Shown here in pieces: positions 7,411 through 15,644 of a stretch of 64,000 nucleotides of DNA (the first letter of the stretch is position 1; the number at the start of each line of letters is the position of its first letter). Both the position numbers and the translations under genes were made by a program. The DNA is from DASRJG01 sp032124015 (GTDB lineage: Bacteria > Acidobacteriota > Polarisedimenticolia > Polarisedimenticolales > DASRJG01): contig JAQBEH010000021.1 in assembly GCA_032124015.1 (NCBI GenBank), positions 16,080-80,079 of the forward strand, in the 5' to 3' direction. The notes under the pieces are model-generated. The model did not search any database, was not told the origin of the DNA, and saw nothing but the letters and a program-made list of their open reading frames with translations.

Positions 7411-9992
7411 ACATCAACGACACGCGCAAACCGTCCCTCGACGAGGTTCTCGACTCGATCCGGACCGACGAACCCTCGGGCCGGGAGATCGACGCCGCCG
7501 CCGGCCGGGTCCGCGCCAATCTCGGGCTCTCCCCGCCCGCGGCAGGCGATTCCATCCACATCGAAAGCTGCGCCGGCTTCCAGGCGTTGATCCCGGCCTA
7601 TCTCACGGGTGGGCTCCCGAGCCAGACGGCGCTCCTCCTCGAGGATCACAGCCGCGAGTGCATCCCCTGCCGTCGCGCTCTCATCGCGGCACGGACGCCC
7701 AAGGCCGTTCCGGCCGAAGCCTTGGGCGTTCGCAAGACACGCCCCGCCTACACCCGGTGGGCCGCCGCCGCGGCGTTGGCGGCGGTCGCCGTGCTCGGCG
7801 GGTACACGGCGTGGCAGGCCATGCCGTTTCTCGGTGGCGACCCTCAGCTCAAGGTGATGCGCGTCGACGGGGCGCTCTACCAGGTGACGGCGGGCGCGCT
7901 CGTCCCGCTGCGGCCCGGGATGACGGTGTCCGCGAAAGACCCCATCCGGACCGCGAAGGATAGCGACGCTCTCGTGATGATGGACGACGGATCGCGCATC
8001 GAGATGCGCGATCGCACCGAGCTCGCCGTCGCGAAGCGGCGCGACGGATCGACGGTGCGGTTGGGCGGCGGCGCGATCATCGTCGAGGCTTCGCCTCAGG
8101 GCTCGGGGCACTTGGACGTACGCACCGAGGATTGCCTCGTCGCCGTCAAGGGAACGATTTTCGCGGTCAACACCGGCACCAAGGGCTCCCGCGTCTCGGT
8201 CGTCGAGGGCGCGGTACGGGTCGCGGCGGACGGGCGAGAGAGCCTCTTGAATCCCGGCGATCAGATGACGACGTCGAATGCCGTGACCGCCGTATCCGTG
8301 GACGACGAGATCGCCTGGAGCAAGGACGCAGCGCGCTACGTTCAACTCCTGGACGAGCTGGCCTCGTTGCGCAAGGACTTGAACGCGCGCGTGCCGGTCC
8401 CTGGACGCCGTTACGGCTCCAAGATCCTCGACCGGATGCCCGACGGCACGATCCTCTACGCGGCCATCCCGAACCTGACCGACTCGCTCGTTGCGGCCAA
8501 GGAAGTCTTCGAAGAGCACATCGCGCAAAACGGAGCGCTGCAGGCCTGGTGGAACGAGCACATGAGCGGGCCGGAGTATCGCAAGGACGTGGACGAGGCC
8601 TTCGCGAAGGTGAAGGAGCTCGGCAGCCAGCTCGGCGACGAGATCGTGATCGCGCTCGCTCAGAATGCGGACGGAACCGTTCGAGGTCCGATCCTGATCG
8701 CGGAGGTCAAGAACCGTGCGACCTTCCGCTCGACGCTCGCACGAGAAATGAAGCAGATGAAAAACGAAAGGCCCGAAGCGTCGATCAAATTCGAAGGATC
8801 GGTCGTGCGCATCGAGTTCAAGGGGTCGCACTCGGCCGCCAAACGTGCGGGCGCACTCGCCCCGACCCGTGAAGCGACGAACTGGAACGACTCCCCGTTC
8901 CGGGCGAAGTTGAACGACGCCTACGCCGACGGGACGTCTTGGCTGTTCGGCGTGGATCTCAAGACGATGCTCGCCCAAGGCGATCACAGTCCATCGGAAA
9001 CCGAGAAACTGGAGCGCATGGGCGTGCTCGACGCCGACTACTTCATCGCCGAACGAACGGAAGCCGACGGCGGCGCCGATCTTCGCGGGGAGCTCTCCTT
9101 CGACCAGCCCCGTCGCGGCGTCGCCGGCTGGCTCGAACAGCCTGCTCCGATGGGTGCGGCCGAGTTCATCTCCCCCGACGCGGCGTTCGCCGCCGCGGCC
9201 ATCGTGAAGCGCCCGGAAGCCCTTTTGGCCGAAGCGTTGACGTGGATCGGCCCCAACGTCCCGGACCTCGAAACCGGCAACGATCTCGAGATGTTTCAAG
9301 CCTTGGCCGCCACGATGGGCGGCGACGTGGCGATTGCCCTGGACGGCCCCGTGCTCCCCATCCCGTCGTGGAAGGTGGCGATCGAAGTTTACGACCCCGC
9401 GGGCTTCCAGACGGAGTTCGTCAACCTGACGTCCCGAATCAACGACCGCATCGCGTCCGAGGGCCACGACGGCCGGATCGTCGTCGAAAGTGAGAACGTC
9501 GGGAACCGAACCGACTGGGTCGTGCGTTTCACCGGTTCCGAGACCCAGGGGAACACAATGCGCTACACGTTCACGGAAGGCTATCTGATCGCGGCCCCGA
9601 GCCGCGCGTTGATCGACCTCGCGATCGAGCAGAGGGGAAACGCCTACACGCTCACGCGTTCGAGTGCGTTCGCGGCACTGCTCCCCGCCGACGGCCACGT
9701 CAACGTGTCGGCGTTCGTCTGGGAGCACATGGGCCCGACCGTGGGGCCGCTCGTTTCTCGGCTCTCGGGAACGGTCGCATCCGAAGATCTGAGCGCGCTT
9801 TCGGCCATGACGGCCGAGTCCGGTCCTCGCCTCGTCACGGCCTGCGCCGAGGACAACCGCATCGTCATCAGCTCGCGCGGAGAAGCCGGGCTGGGCTCGC
9901 TTTTGGGCTCGATGATGTCGGGCGCCAGCCTCGGGACGATCGGACGCGTTTTCGATCACGCGCACCAAGCAGGAGGCGCGATCCAGCAATGA
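7407..9992 (+). CDS. Membrane-anchored zinc-finger anti-sigma/FecR protein with long C-terminal sensor-like domain
   Basis: 861 residues. The cytoplasmic N-terminus has a ZAS-type anti-sigma motif, H81-x3-C85-x2-C88, with C55 upstream. One transmembrane helix lies at about 119-137 (alanine/valine rich). A FecR domain follows at about 150-270 (DGSRIEMRDRTELAV, GTIFAVNTGT, RVSVVEGAVRV). The remaining ~590 residues are presumably outside the membrane and loosely resemble DUF3352-type proteins: repeated alpha/beta stretches such as AFAKVKELGSQLGDEIVIAL and ALAATMGGDVAIALDGPV. This makes a plausible direct regulator of the upstream sigma factor. The start overlaps the sigma-factor stop and the stop overlaps the next ATG. 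A FecR-family protein this long with a built-in zinc finger is unusual. Confidence 0.85.
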   Translation: MNINDTRKPSLDEVLDSIRTDEPSGREIDAAAGRVRANLGLSPPAAGDSIHIESCAGFQALIPAYLTGGLPSQTALLLEDHSRECIPCRRALIAARTPKAVPAEALGVRKTRPAYTRWAAAAALAAVAVLGGYTAWQAMPFLGGDPQLKVMRVDGALYQVTAGALVPLRPGMTVSAKDPIRTAKDSDALVMMDDGSRIEMRDRTELAVAKRRDGSTVRLGGGAIIVEASPQGSGHLDVRTEDCLVAVKGTIFAVNTGTKGSRVSVVEGAVRVAADGRESLLNPGDQMTTSNAVTAVSVDDEIAWSKDAARYVQLLDELASLRKDLNARVPVPGRRYGSKILDRMPDGTILYAAIPNLTDSLVAAKEVFEEHIAQNGALQAWWNEHMSGPEYRKDVDEAFAKVKELGSQLGDEIVIALAQNADGTVRGPILIAEVKNRATFRSTLAREMKQMKNERPEASIKFEGSVVRIEFKGSHSAAKRAGALAPTREATNWNDSPFRAKLNDAYADGTSWLFGVDLKTMLAQGDHSPSETEKLERMGVLDADYFIAERTEADGGADLRGELSFDQPRRGVAGWLEQPAPMGAAEFISPDAAFAAAAIVKRPEALLAEALTWIGPNVPDLETGNDLEMFQALAATMGGDVAIALDGPVLPIPSWKVAIEVYDPAGFQTEFVNLTSRINDRIASEGHDGRIVVESENVGNRTDWVVRFTGSETQGNTMRYTFTEGYLIAAPSRALIDLAIEQRGNAYTLTRSSAFAALLPADGHVNVSAFVWEHMGPTVGPLVSRLSGTVASEDLSALSAMTAESGPRLVTACAEDNRIVISSRGEAGLGSLLGSMMSGASLGTIGRVFDHAHQAGGAIQQ

Positions 9993-10930
9993 CGGCTACG
10001 CCTCAAGGGGTCATCGAGCTTCAAGGGTTGGGCGTCCGCTTCGGCGGACGCCCGATCCTGCAAGATCTGACGGCCCGCCTCTCGGGGCGGGCCATCGGCT
10101 TGCTCGGCCCCAACGGCGCCGGGAAGACGACGCTCATCAATACGCTCCTCGGCTTTCACCCCCCGTCCACGGGCGCCGCCAAAATGCACGGAGAGGATGT
10201 CGTCACCGGCGCCGCGCGGCTCAAGGGGACGATCGGCTACATGCCCGAAAGCGACGCGTTCATCGCCGGCATCACCGCGGTGCGCTTCGTGCGCATGATG
10301 GGCGAGTTGTCGGGCCTGCCCGGCGATGCGGCTTTGGAGCGCGCGCACGAAACGCTCCAATACGTGGGACTTGGAGAGGCGCGCTACCGCACGCTCGAGG
10401 GATTCTCTTTGGGCATGAAACAGATGGCGAAGCTCGCCCAGGCGATCGTCCATGCCCCGAAGATCCTCTTCCTCGACGAGCCCACCAACGGCCTCGACCC
10501 GCCCGCGCGGGCGAGGATGATCCGCCTCGTGAAAGAAATTCGTGATTCGGGCCAGGCTCAGATCATCCTGTCGTCGCACCTGTTGCGCGATGTCGAAGAG
10601 TGCTGCGACGAGGCGCTGGTTTTGAAGGATGGACGGATCGCCTTTCACGGCAACCTCGAGGAGGAACGCCGCGCAAATCGGAAATTCCTGCACGTCGAAA
10701 CTCGTGGCGACGATCGCGCCTTCGCGGCGGCCGCCGAGGCCTTGGGCTGCACGTGCGCGCTGCTCGGACCGGGTCGCCTGAAGATGGTGTTGCCGGAGAC
10801 GATCGCCGTACGCGATTTGTACCGGATCGCTTCCGAGCAGCAGCTTCAGATCCGGCGGCTCGACTACAAACGCGATTCGCTGCAGGACATCTTCCTGAAG
10901 GCGATGGAGGAACCCCGTGGCCGTGTATGA
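9989..10930 (+). CDS. ABC transporter ATP-binding protein (first pair)
   Basis: 313 residues with one ABC ATPase domain. Walker A is GLLGPNGAGKTTLIN, the signature region LEGFSLGMKQMAKLAQAI, and Walker B ILFLDEPTNGLD. The extended C-terminus resembles export-type or NatA/CcmA-like ATPases that pair with a six-helix permease. The signature LSGGQ is relaxed to FSLGM, as is common in this subgroup. The ATG overlaps the FecR stop by 4 bases, and the next gene starts 14 bases before this one ends. The substrate is unknown. Confidence 0.92.
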   Translation: MTATPQGVIELQGLGVRFGGRPILQDLTARLSGRAIGLLGPNGAGKTTLINTLLGFHPPSTGAAKMHGEDVVTGAARLKGTIGYMPESDAFIAGITAVRFVRMMGELSGLPGDAALERAHETLQYVGLGEARYRTLEGFSLGMKQMAKLAQAIVHAPKILFLDEPTNGLDPPARARMIRLVKEIRDSGQAQIILSSHLLRDVEECCDEALVLKDGRIAFHGNLEEERRANRKFLHVETRGDDRAFAAAAEALGCTCALLGPGRLKMVLPETIAVRDLYRIASEQQLQIRRLDYKRDSLQDIFLKAMEEPRGRV

Positions 10931-11780
10931 CCGCCGCTATCGCGGCTACGATGGACCGATCACGCCGCAACACACGCGGTGGACGGTCCTCCCGCGATTC
11001 GCGTGGGCGCAGGTGTTCAAGTCGAGGCTGTTTGCCGGTTTTTTCACGATCTGCTTCGCTTGGCCGGTCGGCGCCGCGTTTTGGATCTACCTGCATCACA
11101 ACCTGGCCGCCCTCGCGAACGTCGGCCTCGACGGCATCAAACTCGCGCCGGTCGACGGCTTGTTCTTCGCGGCGTTCATGGGGACGCAGTGCTTCGTTTT
11201 CGGTGGGTTGCTGACGCTCCTGGTGGGGCCCGGCCTCGTCTCCCCGGATCTCGCAAACGGTGCGCTGCCCCTCTACCTGTCGCGCCCGCTCACCCGGACC
11301 GGCTACGCGGTCGGCAAGTTGGCGACGGTCGCCATCCTCCTGTCGCTCATCACTTGGATCCCCGGGCTGCTCCTGTTCGCGCTTCAGAGCTGGTTGGAGG
11401 GGTGGTCGTGGTTTGCGGCGAACGCGCGGATTGGCGTGGCGATCGTGCTCGGGGCGAGCATCTGGATCGTGACGATCACACTGCTGGCGCTGGCGGCGTC
11501 CGCGGTCGCGCGCCGAAAGGTCGTCGCGCAGACGTTTCTCCTCGGCGTGATCATCTTCGGCACGATCGCCGGCCAGGCGATCAACAACATGTTCGACACG
11601 CGCATGGGATTCGTGTTCGCGCTCCCCGAGTTGATGCACACCGTATGGGAGGGTCTGTATCAGGTGCCCCTCGAAGCGCAACTCCCCTCGCCGCTCGCGT
11701 GGAGCGCGCTGATCGCCATCTGCGGTGTCTCGGTCGCCATCCTCGCGCGGAAGCTCCGGGCGTTTGAGGTGGTGAAGTGA
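10917..11780 (+). CDS. ABC transporter permease (first pair)
   Basis: 287 residues, predicted integral membrane protein of the ABC-2 / NosY-like class. After a charged N-terminus (VYDRRYRGYDGP) there are about six hydrophobic segments, near residues 38-60, 82-105, 130-152, 168-195, 203-222 and 262-280. The short loop SPDLANGALPLYLSRPLTR is typical of permeases annotated for multicopper-enzyme maturation or Na+/drug export. GTG at 10917 has GGAGG at 10906-10910. It pairs with the ATPase just upstream. Confidence 0.85.
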   Translation: MAVYDRRYRGYDGPITPQHTRWTVLPRFAWAQVFKSRLFAGFFTICFAWPVGAAFWIYLHHNLAALANVGLDGIKLAPVDGLFFAAFMGTQCFVFGGLLTLLVGPGLVSPDLANGALPLYLSRPLTRTGYAVGKLATVAILLSLITWIPGLLLFALQSWLEGWSWFAANARIGVAIVLGASIWIVTITLLALAASAVARRKVVAQTFLLGVIIFGTIAGQAINNMFDTRMGFVFALPELMHTVWEGLYQVPLEAQLPSPLAWSALIAICGVSVAILARKLRAFEVVK

Positions 11781-12712
11781 TCGTCTTCGAAGACATCTCG
11801 AAGTTCTACGGCGAGGTCCTGGGCGTCAACCGGGTGACGCTGACGATCAGTCCAGGGGTCACCAGTCTCGTGGGTCCGAACGGTTCGGGCAAGACCACCC
11901 TGATGAACCTGATGTCCGGACTGCTGCGCCCGACGCGGGGACGGATCACGATCCTCGGAACGCCTGTCGACCACCCCGAGGAACTGTGCCGCAAGGTCGG
12001 CTACTGCACCCAATATGATGCGTTCCCACCGGGACTCACCGGGTACCAGTTCGTGCACGCGACCCTGGGCCTTCATGGATTCGTCGGGGCCGATGGCCGC
12101 GAGCGCGCCCAGCGGGCGATTGCGCGGGTCGGGTTGACGGATGCGGCCGACCGCCGCGTCGCCGGATACAGCAAGGGTATGCGGCAACGGATCCGCCTGG
12201 CGCAGGCGATCGCTCACGATCCTGAAGTCGTGGTGCTCGACGAGCCGCTGAACGGACTCGACCCCATGGCACGGGCCGAGATGATCGCGCTTTTCAGGCA
12301 ATTGGGCGACGAGGGTCGTTACGTCGTGTTGTCCTCGCACATCCTCCACGAGGTCGACTTGATCTCCGACCGCGTGATCCTCGTGCACCACGGCTACATC
12401 GTGGCCGAAGGCGCGATCGCGGGCGTGCGCGACGAAATCGACGACAAGCATCCGATGCAGGTTCTCGTGCGCTGCGACCGGCCATCGCTCGTCGCCTCGC
12501 GCATCTTCGAGCTGGACTCTGCTGTCGAGATCAAGCTCCACGACGACCTCGGGGGGCTGCTCGTTCACACGCGGGATGCCGACAAGTTCTACCTTCTGTT
12601 GAACCGGCTCGTGCTCGAGCACGGCCTCGAGCTCGAGGCCGTGGCCCCCGCCGATGAAGACGTCCAGGCGGTCTACCGGTATCTGATCGAAAAGGACGGG
12701 CCGACCTCATGA
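11777..12712 (+). CDS. ABC transporter ATP-binding protein (second pair)
   Basis: 311 residues, one ABC ATPase domain: Walker A SLVGPNGSGKTTLMN, signature VAGYSKGMRQRIRLAQAI, Walker B VVLDEPLNGLDP, and the H-loop in LSSHILHEV. It is a paralogue of the ATPase at 9989-10930 but not a recent copy. GTG at 11777 overlaps the permease stop (GTGA). The C-terminal ~90 residues are a family-specific extension. Confidence 0.92.
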   Translation: MIVFEDISKFYGEVLGVNRVTLTISPGVTSLVGPNGSGKTTLMNLMSGLLRPTRGRITILGTPVDHPEELCRKVGYCTQYDAFPPGLTGYQFVHATLGLHGFVGADGRERAQRAIARVGLTDAADRRVAGYSKGMRQRIRLAQAIAHDPEVVVLDEPLNGLDPMARAEMIALFRQLGDEGRYVVLSSHILHEVDLISDRVILVHHGYIVAEGAIAGVRDEIDDKHPMQVLVRCDRPSLVASRIFELDSAVEIKLHDDLGGLLVHTRDADKFYLLLNRLVLEHGLELEAVAPADEDVQAVYRYLIEKDGPTS

Positions 12713-13524
12713 GTGCGAGACAAATTTTCGCCGTCCAGGCGCTCGAGCTCCGCAAACGATTCATCGGAAAGCGGGCTATCCCCGTCTACCTCCTCGCCAT
12801 GATCCCGCTCGCGCTGTTTGCCGCGCGCTTCGTGGCATCGCGGGTATTCCATCTCAACATCGATTCCAGCCTGGCGCACGATCAGGTGGTCTACGCCGTC
12901 TTGTTCCGCACGATGATCTTGCGCTTCGTCGTCTACTTCGGCTGCGTCGCGATATTCGTTCCCCTTTTTCGGGGGGATATCCTCGATCGATCGCTCCACT
13001 ACTACTTCCTGGTTCCCATGAAGCGGCAGACGCTCACCGTGGCGAAATACCTCTCGGGGCTTCTGGCGGCGTTCATTTTGTTCAACGGTGTGACGCTCGC
13101 GACCTGGACACTGTTGTACCTGACTCTCGGCCCGTCGGCACTCGCGAACCACCTGCTCTCGGCCTCCGGTCTGTTCGAACTGGGCTCGTACCTGCTGGTC
13201 ACCAGCCTCGCGTGCGTCGGCTACGGTGCGGTTTTTCTCGCTGCCGGCGTTTTCTTCAAGAATCCGATCGTTCCGGCCATCGTGATCCTCGGATGGGAGT
13301 CGATCAACGCGCTCCTCCCCCCCGTACTCAAGAAGATCAGCGTGATCCACTACCTGGAATCGCTATGCCCCGTCTCGATCCCTCTGGATTCCGGGATTGC
13401 GATACTCGCCGACCCCGCATCGCCCTGGGTCGCGATCCCGGGACTCTTCCTGCTCGCCGCCCTCTTGGTCTACGTCGCTTCTTTGCGGGTGAAGCGCCTC
13501 GAGATCCTCTACGGGGTCGAATAG
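12709..13524 (+). CDS. ABC transporter permease (second pair)
   Basis: 271 residues with about six transmembrane segments and an RDILDRSLHYYFLVP-like loop (GDILDRSLHYYFLVPMKR) matching the SRPL/VP loop of the other permease in this operon. It pairs with the preceding ATPase, whose stop overlaps this ATG. It is the last gene of the tightly overlapped sigma-FecR-ABC-ABC operon; a 24-base gap follows. Substrate unknown. Confidence 0.85.
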   Translation: MSARQIFAVQALELRKRFIGKRAIPVYLLAMIPLALFAARFVASRVFHLNIDSSLAHDQVVYAVLFRTMILRFVVYFGCVAIFVPLFRGDILDRSLHYYFLVPMKRQTLTVAKYLSGLLAAFILFNGVTLATWTLLYLTLGPSALANHLLSASGLFELGSYLLVTSLACVGYGAVFLAAGVFFKNPIVPAIVILGWESINALLPPVLKKISVIHYLESLCPVSIPLDSGIAILADPASPWVAIPGLFLLAALLVYVASLRVKRLEILYGVE

Positions 13525-13536
13525 CAACCGGCCTGC

Positions 13537-13542
13537 TACGAT
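13537..13542 (+). promoter_or_regulatory. Possible -10 element (TACGAT) giving a very short leader
   Basis: TACGAT ends 6 bases before the ATG of the DUF6178-like gene, in the 24-base gap after the ABC operon. No convincing -35 is visible. If real, transcription would begin at or next to the start codon. Confidence 0.3.
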
Positions 13543-13548
13543 CCCGGC

Positions 13549-15234
13549 ATGAAGCTCGGGAGCCTGGATATCCGGCAGCAGGTCGAACTGGTCTTGCGCC
13601 TTCCGGCCGAAGAACGTGCGCGCTTCCTTCTGGAGGCGCCCAAACCCATGGCTCTCGTTCGGTCCCTTCCGGACGGGGACTTCTACCTGACGGCACGCGA
13701 GATCGGCCCGCAAGGCGCGCTTCCCCTGCTGGCGCTTGCCTCCGCTTCGCAGATCGCCCACCTGCTCGACCTCGAGAGCTGGCGGAGGGATCGCTTCGAT
13801 CCGGGCCGCTGCGGCGCGTGGGTGGCGCTTCTCGTCGAAGCGGGCGACGCGACGATCCTGCGCTTCGCGCGCACGATCGACGACGAGACGCTCATCCTTC
13901 TCTTCCGTCTCTGGGCGAACGTCAAGCCTCTCGAGATCGATCACGAGGAGCCCACGAAGGGGCACGGCATCACCGAGGTGGGCGACGAACGCGGCTTCAT
14001 CGCGCCCGACGGCGCCAACCTCTTCTCGCCCGAGCGCACCGAGCACGCGATCGCCGTGCGTCGCCTGGCGGAGGCGATCTACCACGACGACCGGGATCGC
14101 TACCTGGGGATCGTCCGCTCGGCGTTGTTCGAGCTTCCCTCCGAGGTCGAAGAGACCGCGCTCCACTGGCGGGCGAGCCGCCTCGAAGAGCACGGCTACC
14201 CGACCTGGGACGAGGCGTTGTCGATCTACTCACCGCCGGAGAAGACACCGATCCCGCTCGCCGAGCCTCAAGTCGAGGGCGGCGCCCTGGCCGCTCCGCG
14301 TGCGTCGCTCCGAGTGCTCGGTTCGAACGCGCTCATCGTTCACGGCGTCGACGCCATGACCCCGGAGGATCGCGAGCGCGTCTTGTTCGGGCTCATGGCC
14401 CTGGCGAACCGCGTGCTGGTCGCCGACGGCGGCGACGCCGGCTCGGTCGAAACCCACACACGGGTCATCGAGCGGGCGGGCGCCTACGTCGGACTCGCGC
14501 TCGACGCGCGGGGCATCAGGGATGGCGCCGCGGCGGCCGCGGTCCTGGCCGAGGTGTCCGTCGTCGAGCTGTTCCGCGAGGGATACGCCCTGGCCGCGGG
14601 GTTAAAGAACCGGGCCGGCCTCATGCTGAAGACCGGGTGGGGCCTCGGACATGCCAAGGCCGAAGAACTCATCGACGCGCCGCTGCGCGCGCGCGTACGA
14701 GCCCTGCTCCTCGCCCGCCCTCTCTACGTCGCCTTCGCGGACGGCGAGGAGTCGGCGGCCGCGCGGGACTTCAAAACGATGGCCGAGATCGAAGAGACGC
14801 GCGTGACCCTCGATCTGTGCGACGCGCTCGGTGAGACGCTCCTGACGCGGCGGGGCGTTCCGGCCTCCGACATTCTGGACGAAGAGCGTCGCCCGTTCGA
14901 AGACACGCCCCGCTTCTCGACGCTGCTCCTCACCGCCCTCGTCTGGTACACGACGCGGGGCGAGCTGCGCGTCGACCGTTTGCCGACGGACCTCGTCGCT
15001 GATTTTCTGCGGACGACCGCCTCGCGCCGCACGGCGGATCCCGGGGCTCCCGCACGCGCGATGAAAAAGCTCCTCGACGCGCTCGACGCCGACGCCGAGT
15101 TGACGCGCCGGCCGGCAGCGGCGCTGCGGGCGTTTGGTGCGACCTGCCTCGACCGGCTCGCAGCGGATTGCGGGAATCTCGACCCTGGGACCCCGGCGAC
15201 GCAACGAGTCGTGGGGTGTTTGAGGTTGGCGTAG
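13549..15234 (+). CDS. DUF6178-like conserved protein of unknown function
   Basis: 561 residues, soluble, no signal peptide. The N-terminal part (LPDGDFYLTAREIGPQGALP and the following LLALASASQIAHLLDLESW) and the later DRYLGIVRSALFELPSEVEE resemble the DUF6178 family, known mainly from Desulfobacterota and Myxococcota and without an assigned function. The middle has an ARGIRDG / GYALAAGLKN stretch and the C-terminus is leucine- and arginine-rich. It follows the ABC operon after 24 bases, so it could be read through from it or use the -10-like site at 13537. The family assignment is from recall of sequence character, not a search. Confidence 0.6.
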   Translation: MKLGSLDIRQQVELVLRLPAEERARFLLEAPKPMALVRSLPDGDFYLTAREIGPQGALPLLALASASQIAHLLDLESWRRDRFDPGRCGAWVALLVEAGDATILRFARTIDDETLILLFRLWANVKPLEIDHEEPTKGHGITEVGDERGFIAPDGANLFSPERTEHAIAVRRLAEAIYHDDRDRYLGIVRSALFELPSEVEETALHWRASRLEEHGYPTWDEALSIYSPPEKTPIPLAEPQVEGGALAAPRASLRVLGSNALIVHGVDAMTPEDRERVLFGLMALANRVLVADGGDAGSVETHTRVIERAGAYVGLALDARGIRDGAAAAAVLAEVSVVELFREGYALAAGLKNRAGLMLKTGWGLGHAKAEELIDAPLRARVRALLLARPLYVAFADGEESAAARDFKTMAEIEETRVTLDLCDALGETLLTRRGVPASDILDEERRPFEDTPRFSTLLLTALVWYTTRGELRVDRLPTDLVADFLRTTASRRTADPGAPARAMKKLLDALDADAELTRRPAAALRAFGATCLDRLAADCGNLDPGTPATQRVVGCLRLA

Positions 15235-15273
15235 GGATCTCGCGCGCTCGCGGCGGATACGGAGCCGCGCCAC

Positions 15274-15279
15274 TACAAT
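15274..15279 (+). promoter_or_regulatory. Possible -10 element (TACAAT) for the 101-residue protein gene
   Basis: TACAAT lies 33 bases upstream of the ATG at 15312, and AGGGGAGG at 15299-15306 is a clear ribosome binding site between them. No good -35 is seen at the expected distance. Confidence 0.35.
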
Positions 15280-15311
15280 GACCCCGACTCATTCTGTCAG
15301 GGGAGGCGACG

Positions 15312-15617
15312 ATGACCGACAAGCCGCTGAAATCCGCGTTCGATCTCGCCATGGAGAGACTCAAGGCGAAGGACGTCGCTGAGGGCGTCGAGGAAGTGAA
15401 GCCGCTTTCAAAGGCTCAGAAAAACCGGATCGCCGAGTTGAGGACCGAGGCGCACGCCAAGCTGGCCGAGCTCGAGATCCTGCACCGCAAAAACGTCGCC
15501 GGAACGAGCGACCCCGCGGTCCTCGCGAAGATCGAAGAGAACTACGCGATCGACCGCGGCCGCGCGGAATCGCGCCGGGACACGGAGATCGCGAAAGTAC
15601 ACAAAGGGAACGGCTAG
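15312..15617 (+). CDS. Small charged coiled-coil protein, unknown function
   Basis: 101 residues, hydrophilic, rich in Lys, Glu and Ala, predicted mainly helical (SKAQKNRIAELRTEAHAKLA). No cysteine pair, membrane segment or enzyme motif. The start has a strong Shine-Dalgarno GGGGAGG. It appears to be a single-gene transcript ending at a palindrome that also closes pepT on the other strand. I do not recognise the family. Confidence 0.75.
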   Translation: MTDKPLKSAFDLAMERLKAKDVAEGVEEVKPLSKAQKNRIAELRTEAHAKLAELEILHRKNVAGTSDPAVLAKIEENYAIDRGRAESRRDTEIAKVHKGNG

Positions 15618-15621
15618 CGTA

Positions 15622-15644
15622 TAAAAGGGGAGTGTCCCCTTTTA
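15622..15644. repeat. 10-bp palindrome at convergent gene ends
   Basis: TAAAAGGGGA and TCCCCTTTTA are perfect inverted copies around GTG. The core AGGGGAGTGTCCCCT also occurs in the right arm of the long hairpin near 36.2 kb. The minus-strand stop codon of pepT (15642-15644) lies inside the right arm. With A/T tracts outside a GC core it should work as a terminator in both directions. Confidence 0.75.

Noticed and set aside
7284..9989. A 901-codon open frame on the minus strand opposite the FecR-protein gene
   Set aside because: It is the mirror frame of a GC-rich gene: composition is Arg/Gly/Asp/His-rich without domains, and the plus-strand gene has clear motifs and overlapped neighbours.
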